This document shows positions 26,001 to 38,000 of a DNA stretch of 64,000 nucleotides, piece by piece. The notes below the pieces were generated by a model. That model was not told the origin of the DNA, searched no databases, and saw only the letters and a list, made by a program, of their open reading frames with translations. This stretch comes from Meghimatium bilineatum (Eukaryota; Mollusca; Gastropoda; Stylommatophora; Philomycidae). The stretch lies in contig CM067318.1 of NCBI GenBank assembly GCA_034231615.1, forward strand, positions 38,473,382 through 38,537,381, given 5' to 3'. Within the stretch, counting starts at the first letter, position 1; each line of letters starts with the position of its first letter. The position numbers and the translations under genes are program-made.

Positions 26001-29000
26001 TAAACCATAACACAATGCATTCTGTTCTCTGAACTACATCCTGCTAATCTGCGGGAGTTTGAGAGCATATGCAGAAGAAGAAGACTGAAACATTTAAGTT
26101 GTAAACAAAAGTCCAACAATAGTTGAGATACATTTGTTGTAGTATTCCTCAGTATAGTAGCGTTTATCAGTACAGTAGCGGTTCTCAGTACAGTAGCGTT
26201 TCTCAGTATAGTAGCGGTTCTCAGTACAGTAGCGTTTCTCAGTACAGTTGCAGTTCTCAGTACAGTAGCGGTTCTCAGTACAGTAATGTTTCTCAACCAC
26301 TGAAAATGTTTATTATGTACTGGATGGCAGTCTCACAAAAGTTAAGAAGCACTGCTAGACAGAATATTCTTTAATGATAACTAAATAAATAAAAAAAAGT
26401 TTTATTTTTACATTTCCTTGAGGGAAACATTTTTGGAAACTTCTAACATTTTGCAGAGCTCGACGAGCTGCCAAAGAAGCTAAAGATGCTCCTGCCCAGC
26501 CAGCACCAGAGAGAGCTAGAGTGGACATTAAACGATTTGTTAAAATTGGAAGACCTGGTTATAAAGGTATCTACATCAATGTTTTACTAGGTTCTTTCTT
26601 GCATTTTCTCTAGTGCTGGGATTTGGTGAACACAGAATAATTGTTATAACCAAATTCCTTTATGACAATCTTGGTTTATTTCTGTATGTAAGACAGAACT
26701 AGTTAGTCAGTCGTCGGATCATTACTAAAAACTGGATATGTCTATAGTTGCTCCAATCTCTCCCTGAGTGTATCCGTCATTACACTTCTGCTGACAGTAC
26801 CAGTCCTCTGCTGGTTGACCAGCATTCTTCTGTGCCCTCCAAAATGTTCACTTCTAGCAACACCATATTTCAAACCCTGATCTTTAATCCTGGCCTCAAA
26901 AAGAAATCATCATCCACACTAGTCTCACTCTCGCATGCTATATCTCTTATGGAGTTCAAAATGTCAGCTCGATCCATTGCCCCATAGCCCTGTGTACAAT
27001 CACGCATGATGCCAGTTGATCTGCTCTTTCATTGCCACAGATACCCACATATCCGGCACGAAATATGTAACTATGTTCAACCTCGCCTTTCTGAAGGCCT
27101 CAATCCGCTGTTTGCGAACAAGACCCACTTGTACCTTCCTAATCATATTCAGAGAGTCACTCAAGATGCAGACCCATGTTACCTTCTGTGTGCCTCCTCA
27201 CTCAAATGCCCTGGTCACCACCATAATCCCCATGGTCATGCTACTTGTAGTCACGGCAAAGGCCCTACTCTTCTCCCTGATAGTTTTACCTGCGCACTGA
27301 GCTGTGAAAGCCTAAGCACTGCAAACATATCTAATCACAGATCCGTCAGTGTATATAATCACATCCCCCTCTTTGGCATTCTTACTGACCAAAACCTGCA
27401 CCTCTTGCTCCACAGCCGTGGGACACCATTCTTTGCATTTTCTACCAAGTGTTATTACTACTCTCAAACAAGTTTCAAAATCTGTAAGACCTATCTTCTT
27501 CTTCTTCTTCAGCATTCATTCTCAAACTCCTGCTTTAATTCTCTCGTAGCAGGACCATGGTGCTACTAGATTTCCAGCAGGATGTAGTTCAGAGAATGGA
27601 AATGCGTTGTCGCCATTTTATTTGCGCCAATGGTCCGACACATCCATCTTCGGCGGTGGTAGACCTATCCATACCGCACATGCTGCCACATCTTGCAATC
27701 TGCACACACTTTGTATGACATCCTCAGCACGCCCCCATCCACGATTTCCCTCTCTTAAGTCTGCTACCTTTAACATTCTGTATTTCGGAATGCAATGGGT
27801 GTTCCTTATCTACATGTATTTGAAGGTACGGCAGTACTGTAATCTGTGATAATCATTCCCAAGAATGATGCACATTGCTGCATTCTGGATTCTATCCAGT
27901 CTTTCGATCTGAGTTTGGCTAAGAGTCAGAATTGCTAGTGCATATTCCACCACAGCCACCACCAAACACTGGTACACATTGCTGCATTCTGGATTCTATC
28001 CAGTCTTTCGATCTGAGTTTGGCTAAGAGTCAGAATTGCTAGTGCATATTCCACCACAGCCACCACCAAACACTGGTACACATTGCTGCATTCTGGATTC
28101 TATCCAGTCTTTCGATCTGAGTTTGGCTAAGAGTCAGAATTGCTAGTGCATATTCCACCACAGCCACCACCAAACACTGGTACGCATTGCTGCATTCTGG
28201 ATTCTATCCAGTCTTTCGATCTGAGTTTGGCTAAGAGTCAGAATTGCTAGTGCATATTCCACCACAGCCACCACCAAACACTGGTACACATTGCTGCATT
28301 CTGGATTCTATCCAGTCTTTCGATCTGAGTTTGGCTAAGAGTCAGAATTGCTAGTGCATATTCCACCACAGCCACCACCAAACACTGGTACGCATTGCTG
28401 CATTCTGGATTCTATCCAGTCTTTCGATCTGAGTTTGGCTAAGAGTCAGAATTGCTAGTGCATATTCCACCACAGCCACCACCAAACCCTCGTACAAAAG
28501 AAATAATTTCTGCTCACACTGAGCAGCTGCCATAACCTTCATTGCTGCTAAGCCTTTGCGCACCCTTATGATAACAGAACTGCTATAGCAAAATCCCTTC
28601 ATGACAAACACCCTGTATGGAGACACATACCAACCACAGAAAACATTTAGATTTCATTACCTCATGCAAGTTAAAACAGCTGGTAATTGCTTACCCTGTT
28701 CGGAAATGGTAATCCACCAAACATTTCCTAGCAGTATTGATTTTTATAGACAAAATGTATGTCTAGATTAGCATTGTTTTCTGAACAACTTGAATGTTCA
28801 ACTGTCTAGAAATTATTTTCAACTTGGTACGAGATCCAGTCTCATGATTTTGATAAGCACTCATTACTTCTCAGCTGTTTTGATAGTTCTTACACTATCC
28901 TTTTTTTGTAATGTTTATTTTTTGTTATTTATTTTTGTCCTGATGAAGACTTCTTAGTCGAAACATTGTCTGTTTTTGTTGATGTTGTTAGTGTGTTAGG

Positions 29001-32000
29001 TATTTTGTTGCAACACTCCTTACTGTCCTGACAACACTGTGCTTATTTCAAATGATATAAAGGGATTAGAACAACTAATCAAGGACAGAAAGAAATACAG
29101 TGAATCACACAACTTATATTTAAATGTGCAAAAAACAAAAATCATGTCAACAGATATAACCAATGGTCTAAGCACTGCAAACTAAACAACCAAAACTCAG
29201 AATAGACAATACTGAGATAGAATGTATGGATAAATTTGAATACTTAGGAGCAAACATCAGTGTGCAGGAGACTGCATGGCAGAGATAAGGAAGAGATTAG
29301 CAATAGCATATTGTAAAATAACACATTTGAAAAACATATGGAAAAACAACAGAATAGAAGCGAAACTGCTAATGCCAAGAACATGTATTTTTCTGGTTGC
29401 AACATACGGCTGTGAAACATAGACTCTAAGTAAGATCAAGCCTTTGAGATGAAATGCTATAGAAGGATACTTAGAATATCATGGAAGGAAAAGTGCAGAA
29501 ACTGAGATATAAACATATTGTAGGTGGCAGAATGTTGGTTATTAAACACAATGGTAGAAAGAATACTACAACTGTTTAGACATATAAAGAGATACAACTG
29601 TTTAGAAAGATAAACAGAGTACCAAGAAGATGGACTGATGACATTAAAGATAACATGAATTCATCGTTGGAAAATAGAAAATATGTCATTCAGCATGGTT
29701 TCTGGGTACATTTGACCCCATATGGGATGGAACTGCAAACTCCATTCCATAACCTCCTTAATCACATCTTATGACGTGCATTTACAGTAAACAGTGTTGC
29801 TATTATTTGCTCCATAATGAGCCCTGGCTACACATGGATGGTCAGCTGTATTGTTTCTGTATAAAAGGTGTTAGTGTTGGAGGGTTGGTGGTAATTGTTG
29901 TTTCTACGGGTCTGTAGTGCAGGGCATTTACTAAGGTGGTTTTCTCCTCTTGTCTGTTGCAGTATGGTGTATGGTCTGCGGTAATTCTTAGTAGGTGATA
30001 AGTTGTACATGTGTTGCTCACAGCCTAAATATTGTGGTTTGATATTTGCATGTAGTCTATTTCTGCTGTCATGTGCATTTGTTTGGCACATGTCTGCATT
30101 CAATACTTTTAATAACTAATTTGTTGAGGAGGCAGCAGAGATGTGGATTTATAGAAGAATGTTGAGAACACCATGGACAGACAAAGTGTAATGGAATCTT
30201 GAAAGAGGTTAATTTAAAAAAAAGAGAACTGCATACCTGCATCAGAAAGAGACAGTCCACATTTTTGTACACATCATGAAAGAGGAAAGATGGAACATAT
30301 TGTAACAACAGGCAAGTTGAAAAGCAAGAGGGGCAAGGAAGATGTTTAACATGTGATGTTTAACATGCATTGTGGCATGGAAGAAAATAGTATAGCAAAT
30401 AAGATTGACAGCACATGAAATCGAAGGCTGTGGAAAGACATGATAACCAATGCCACACGGCTTGGATTATGAGAAGAAGAAAAAAAATAAATAACAATCG
30501 ATGTGACTTAGATGTTTTAATTGTTTCTTCCAACAGTCACAAAACAAAGAGATGCTGAATCTGGACAACAGTCATTGTTATTTCAGGTATGTAGTCCTGT
30601 CTATGTCTACTGATGATTTCAGGTATGCAGTCTTGTCTATGTCTATTGATGATTTCAGGTATGTAGTGCTGTCTATGTCTACTGATGATTTCAGGTATGT
30701 AGTCATATGTCTACTGATGATTTCAGGTATGAAGTCTTGTCTATGTCTACTGATGATTTCAGGTATGTAGTCTTGTCTGTCTACTGATGATTTCAGGTAT
30801 GTAGTCTTGTCTATGTCTATTGATGATTTCAGGTATGTAGTCCTGTCTATGTCTACTGATGATTTCAGGTATGTAGTCCTATGTCTACTGATGATTTCAG
30901 GTATGTAGTCCTATGTCTACTGATGATTTCAGGTATGTAGTCCTATGTCTACTGATGATTTCAGGTATGTAGTCTTGTCTATGTCTATTGATGATTTGTG
31001 CTTCTCTGATTACCTTAGTTGTAACTTTGCTGTGACCATATAAAGTTTTTTATTTTTGTGTGGCTTTCTTCATCTTCTTCTGCATTTGCTCTTTAACCTC
31101 TGCAAATTAGCAGTATGTAGTCTGGAAAATGTAATGCATTGTGTCATGGTTTACAGCTGAATTGAATTGTCTGCATCTTCCTGCCTGACACATCAGCATG
31201 CCTTCTGGGTCACCTTTACCCTCTGTGATAGAGCAGTCAACTATACCCCAAAAAATGTAGTCTCCTGTTGTTCGTCCATCACATGATGATGATGACTTTT
31301 TTTTTGAAACACAGATATTAGAAAGACTTAGGTGTGGCATGGTGTAGAGTGATAGTTTAGTGATATATCTACCCAGCTGTAGTAGATGTGGTAGGTCAAG
31401 TTGTAGAGGATAGAGAGATAGAAAGGGATAGCACTATTCAGGATGGGGGAAACTATATTCTAGCACACATGATACTGTGCTAGTGTCTGGCACACATGAT
31501 ACTGTGCTAGTGTCTGGCACACATGATACTGTGCTAGTGTCTGGCACACATGATACTGTGCTAGTGTCTGGCACACATGATACTGTGATAGTGTCTGGCA
31601 CACATGATACTGTGATAGTGTCTGGCACACATGGTACTGTGCTAGTGTCTGGCACACATGATACTGTGATAGTGTCTGGCACACATGATACTGTGCTAGT
31701 GTCTGGCACACATGATACTGTGCTAGTGTCTGGCACACATGATACTGTGATAGTGTATGGCACACATGATACTGTGATAGTGTCTGGCACACATGATACT
31801 GTGATAGTGTCTGGCACACATGGTACTGTGCTAGTGTCTGGCACACATGATACTGTGATAGTGTCTGGCACACATGATACTGTGCTAGTGTCTGGCACAC
31901 ATGATACTGTGCTAGTGTCTGGCACACATGATACTGTGCTAGTGTCTGGCACACATGATACTGTGCTAGTGTCTGGCACACATGATACTGTGATAGTGTC

Positions 32001-35000
32001 TGGCACACATGATACTGTGATAGTGTCTGGCACACATGGTACTGTGCTAGTGTCTGGCACACATGGTACTGTGCTAGTGTCTGGCACACATGATACTGTG
32101 CTAGTGTCTGGCACACATGATACTGTGCTAGTGTCTGGCACACATGATAATGTGCTAGTGTCTGGCACACATGGTACTGTGCTAGTGTCTGGCACACATG
32201 ATACTGTGATAGTGTCTGGCACACATGATACTGTGATAGTGTCTGGCACACATGGTACTGTGCTAGTGTCTGGCACACATGATACTGTGATAGTGTCTGG
32301 CACACATGGTACTGTGCTAGTGTCTGGCACACATGATACTGTGCTAATGTCTTATGAAGGGCCTGAAACGGAAGTTAAGTATAGCAAACTGACCTGCCAT
32401 GCATGTCATGAGTCAAAGTTATCCAGAAACCATATTGAAGCAGAATGTGTCAGGCTGAAAAGGATATATATCGCATCCAAGCTGTAAATCATGATAAAAC
32501 ACATGGTTCTCTAGACTAAATCCTGCTAATCTACAGAAGTTTGAGAACAATCTTAAAAGAAAGAAAAAAGAAAATCTTCCTCTAATTTGATATGAGCTGT
32601 AACCTAATACCACGCAGTTCACACTTTATACATTTTGAGAACCACTTACATGTCTTAATGAAATGGTTCTGTGTTTTTCAGATTGATTACCCAGAAATCG
32701 TAGAGTCTATTCATCCACGGTACCGCTTCATGGCTGCATATGAGCAAAGGATTGAACCACCAGATAGAAAATGGCAGTATCTGTTATTTGCAGCAGAACC
32801 GTATGAGACTATTGCATTTAAGGTAAATACATTTAAGAGTTGTATGACTACAAAATGACAATTGATAAACAGTATTTTTATACCAACTCTGTGTTACCAA
32901 TGTCAAACACGGCCATTGACAAAGATAGCGGAAAAGGTGTGAAATGATTTGTTTGAGGAAAGTTATAAATGTTACCAGAAGAGACAGACAGAGAAATGAA
33001 CATTACTCATTGTCATAAATGTTATTTACACAGGACGATCGGTCATCTGTCACCAATGGTGCGCATGGACCTTTGCAGCCAGATCACTTAGAAGAATAGT
33101 TCACGAAGTCAAATGTAATCTTCACTGCAACAAGTAGTTTAACAATGCAGGTATTTACCATAATGAAGGCACTACATTGGTTGGAATCACAAGCTTAATC
33201 CTCATGCATGCGCACACTGTTTGACATAATGAGTATGATTCAATCAAGTCAAAGCTAGTGAGGTACATTTTTGGCGATGGATGGAGTCATTGGAGAGTGC
33301 TAAGAACTGGGTTTCACTGAACAAAATCAGTTTCATCTTTGTTCCTGGACATGTGGGTGCTGAGAGAAATGAGTTGTTGACAAGTTGGCTGGTTTTCTTC
33401 CATAACCTATGGGCAGGGTAGACATACTTTATGAGAGTTTATGACAGGAGGATTTTGAGGTTAATCAGCACGAATCAGTATTGGAAATGTGTGAAGTGGG
33501 ATGGTGTAGCACGGAGAGAACACATCACAAAAGTGTAAGATAAAGAACACACTACCAATACAGATGGAAATTGAAATCTGAGCTCATATGGAGATTGAAA
33601 TCTGAGCACATATGGACATTGAAATCTGAGCACCTATGGACATGGAAATCTGAACACATATGGACATTGAAATCTAAGCACCTATGGACATTGAAATCTG
33701 AGCACCTATGGACATGGAAATCTGAGCACATATGAACATGGAAATCTGAGCACATATGGACATGGAAATCTGAGCACATATGGACATGAAAATCTGATCA
33801 CATATGAACATGGAAATCTGAGCACATATGGACATGGAAATCTTAGCACCTATAGACATATCCGGTGTGCAAAGATGATAATCAACATACCTATATCTAA
33901 ACCATCTCCAGTAGTTTCATGCGATGTAAAGTCCGTAACCATGTAATCAAAATGAAATCATTTGATTACATATGTATCCCATTGCTTCAATGAGGTATTT
34001 TTTTTTTTTACAAGGTGCCAAGTCGAGAAGTGGATAAAGACCCACGAAAATTGTGGACACACTGGAACAAAGAGACCAAACAGGTAATCTTGTCTTTGAC
34101 AGTTAGCTGATGTCAGTGTGACATTGTATCACATATTTTCTTGGAACACTATACACAGGTCACTCCTTTTTTTTGTAGCATAACAATGTTGATACTAGAT
34201 TTCCAGCTGGGTATAGTCCAGAGAATGGAGATGCATTGTGTTGCTGTTTTATTTTTTGGCAATGGTCCAATACATCTATCTTCAGCAGTAATATCTAATG
34301 TTTTAATGCTTTACCATTTTCACTGAAGACCTTCTGTAGAGGAAGATAATCACTTTAGTAGTCACCAGGTAGCTTCTGACGGCCCAAAACCTAGTCACCA
34401 GGTAGCTTCTGACGGCCCAAAACCTAGTCACCAGGTAGCTTCTGATGGCCCAAAACCTAGTCACCAGGTAGCTTCTGACGGCCCAAAACCTAGTCACCAT
34501 ATAGGTTCTGACGGCCCAAAACTTATGTGATAAAGGTACATGCCCTCCTCTGTGGTGAAGCTCAGGTGACACCCGAATTTGTATAAAGTTTATTTTCTCA
34601 GTCATGGTTGTGTAATGGGTTTATGGATGCATGTTTAGTCCCAGAAGGGAGATAATCCAGTAGTGCCAGTTATCCCAGGTTCATCATGTCTTACTAGGAG
34701 TGTACCATATACTAGTTCATTTATTCTGATTTGTTGACACATCTGCAGTGATGGTACATCTAGCATTCCACACCTCCTAGAGATCTATCACAAAAGGACA
34801 AAGGTGCAATGTCCGCTGTCTTGCATCTCTTTGTCATCAAGGGGACTATTTGATAGAAGACAAAATTAAGAAATTAACACAAGACATTGATGAGTTTTTT
34901 CACAGGTGACAGGTTGTCATCTCTCAATATTCCTTAGTCGTCTCCTACGACATGCCTGGAAGGAAGACAGTGGTCCTATTCTTTGAACTCTGAAATAGAA

Positions 35001-38000
35001 GTCCAGGCCCTGGTTGCGACTAGGGCAACCTTCTATAGGATGAGCTACATAAAAGTAACTTGGATGAGCTGATTGAACTGATGAGTCATGGATTTCTTTC
35101 GGTGATAGGTGATTGGTACATCAGGTTGTTGCATGTTAGGTCCTTCCTTGACCAGTTGATCAGCTCTCATTTCCTACTATTTCACAGTGAGATGGAATCC
35201 ATTGCAGTATGATTCTACACAATTGTTATATTATGGGCAATACAGTAGAACCCCGCTATATCGAACTCGCATATTTCGAACATTCGGTTATTGCGAATAT
35301 TTTAAATAGTCCGCGCAATAGGTAACATTAATCCCTCTAATAAATTATGGATATAGCGAAGTCGGGTTTGCACCATTTCGCTTATAGCGAAGTTCCACGG
35401 TGGCCTTTTGGTAATGAATCGACGTGTATATCGAAGTCCGAAACAGACAAAGATTTGCTGACCTATCATGTCAAAGAATATCAGGTCCGCGGCCCACATG
35501 TTGGACATTGCCAAACTGTATTTACAAGCCGTACAACAAACCAAAATCTCGTCATTTGGCCACATGATAATCTTTATGGGACTGCTACTATGACGCTGCT
35601 GTAAGGTCATGTAATTCAGTTCGGTAATGTGTTTGGCCACCTCGGCAAAGAAATCAGGCAGGAGTGTCAACCCAGTACGATAACGACTTGGCAAGTAACG
35701 AAACCATGACTGACGAAGCCATAATTGAGTCGGTAACTTCACAACATGATGATGATGATGATGACGATGATATTGGTGACAGCATGGAACGTCCCCCACC
35801 CACAACAGCCGACGCCATGGAAGCTCTTGCTGTTTTGCGTAACTGGATGGAATGTAGCAACGCGGATACGAAAAATGGATTTAAAATGGTAGCAGACCTG
35901 GAGAACATTGTTATTAGCTCACGTCCGATGCAGCAGAAATCAATTACGGACTTCTTCAAAAAAGATACATACATGTATACTGGACTTAATTGAGACTGCT
36001 GCCAAAGTTGAATGTATCACCATATGACTACAGCTGTATATACATGTACTTACAGGTATGTAAATGTACTGCCAATTTTTATTATTTAACTTTAAAAACA
36101 ACTTTTTATCTCATGTTTAAAAAGAAATGTATAGTAGGCCTAGCTCACAGCTTCGTGAAGCGCGCTTCATAACTCGTGAAGTTGGCTTGACATTGCAAGT
36201 TCTTAGAGCATTGCATTTAATAAAAAACGGTTATATCGAACCTCGGATATATCGAATTAATTAAATTTCCCCGAGAACTTCGATATAGCGGGGTTCTACT
36301 GTACTTATTTTAACTCTGGTAGTTTATTGAATTGTAGTACTAATTTTGCATCTGTAAGTTTTACAATAGGTTGTGAGGTCCTGTCCTATGTAAAATGTTT
36401 TTCTGCAGCTGCACAAATATATTTCAAAAATATAATTTTGATTTGAGAACCCCAGGAATTATGAGGGATTAGCTTTTACTTCCTATGTGCAATGGTGAGG
36501 TTTCTGAGCTTTCTTTCATACTCATGAGACTTCACCTTTTGGCTTGGCGCAATGCCTATTGAGGAAGCCTTCTATTCAGGAGGGGGTACATGTTATGATA
36601 CGAGCTGATAGTATGTTTGGTCACCCATTGTTTGTCTTTTCTCTGACGAGGTGCTTAGCAGCCAGTGAGCTGTTTCTCGTGTAGGAAGACCATTCCATTA
36701 CCACACTTTGTGTCCCTAGGTACCAGACCTAATTTCTTCCGTAAGAGCCTTGTTGGATAATGGCGATGGTCAAATTAGAATCAGGGTTAATGCACCTTCC
36801 TAGATAAAGTGCTGCTTTGCCAAACATGTTGGGGGTCTGGGATTTGACCTGTGTATATTTCTCATGCACTCGCGTCGTTCAGTTGAGATGGCCTTCCAGT
36901 CCATTGCCAGGCCCAGTCTGTGTATTTTGACTCTTCGCCATTGCCTATATTGCCCAGAGAAATAGGTAAAATATGAATCTCAGATGAGGAGCTTCACAGT
37001 GGGCCCTTGTGTACCAAACCAAATTCTCTGTATGAGCCATGTTGGGCAATGGCGAACAGTCGAGTTGGGCATTATTGAATACTTCTCTCTGGGTCAACTA
37101 GTTCATTTTGTCTGATTTGTTGACCCATCTGCAGTGATGGTACATCTAGCATTCCACACCTCTAGAGATCTATCACAAAAAGGCAAAGGTGCAATGTCCA
37201 CTGTCCTTCATCTCTTCGTCATCCAGGGGACTTTTTGATAGAAGTGGTTTGATAGGAGTTGCTTGGTTTGCAGTGTCGCTAGAGACTTGCACCCCCCTAT
37301 ACATTGCCAGCAGTGTCTAGATTCCGAGTCTCAAAACTGCTGTGGTCAGATATTTCAACAGTGTGCTACCCGACATTTGTTCAATGCTTGACCTGTGTGC
37401 AATTGGGAGCAGTATTCAAAGCTTTCATCCATACCCAAGAGTGCATGTTCAAGATGGCGTATCCAATACTTGAGTCATGACTCCTACTTTGAATGGGGTC
37501 AATTGTGATGGGACATGAAAGCTTCTGTGTGTTCTTGAGCATGAACAGCACTTCTTCCAGTCGGTCTCGTGCTGGACCATTGTAGCTCCGTGCCACTGAA
37601 TTTACTCATGTACACTAAGCTGCCCTCTAGCATATGTTACTTTTTCCAGATTCGGTGTATATTCTAAGATCACCATACGTAGGGATATTGACATTGGCTG
37701 CCCCTCCAATGTTTCTGCTTTTTAAGCCTGCCAAGTCAGAATGCACAAATGTCTTGTTGGATGTAATGGCATAGAGGTTTCAGAGATATTTCCTGTCTCT
37801 CTGCAGGCAATTCTCATTTCATCTATGGCATCCACATCCATGGACATGAGCCTAAAAGTGTTAGCCAGGAATACAGCAAGAGCAGCTGTATTTCTGTTTC
37901 CAGGGTGCACCACGAAGAGGTACTTTTAGGATCTTGTTTATCTGCCATACCTGGGTCCACACGAAAGCAATGCACCCCTCAAAAGTATAATAGAAAGTAA

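Larger units (their letters stand above)
26699..28590 (-). mobile_element. I-superfamily LINE copy, nested SINE and internal tandem amplification
   Basis: Same family and orientation as 7063-8946: 3' end AGTTAGTCAGTCGTCGGATC at 26701, RNase H (IIYTDGSVIRYVCSA) near 27310-27350, linker to AAMKVMAAAQCEQKL near 28530. A SINE-B sits inside at 27496-27660, and one linker segment is present six times (27873-28496). Frames are broken. Lies in SF3A2 intron 4. Confidence 0.9.
35243..36301 (+). mobile_element. Non-autonomous Tigger/pogo-type DNA transposon, 1059 bp
   Basis: Starts CAGTAGAACCCCGCTATATC and ends with its inverted repeat (GATATAGCGGGGTTCTACTG), flanked by TA on both sides (35241-35242, 36302-36303). 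This is the target and end type of pogo/Tigger elements in the Tc1/mariner superfamily. An internal ORF at 35664-35993 is the C-terminal part of a Tigger transposase. The catalytic and DNA-binding domains are missing, so it must have moved, if at all, with a helper. Located in SF3A2 intron 7. Confidence 0.93.

Noticed and set aside
31434..32487. ORFs of 290-336 codons on both strands
   Set aside because: They lie entirely on the 27-bp tandem array. The repeat lacks stops and its length is divisible by 3; no start context, domain or splice evidence.
35302..35805. 167-codon minus ORF in the Tigger element
   Set aside because: Opposite to the transposase remnant and without recognisable motifs.
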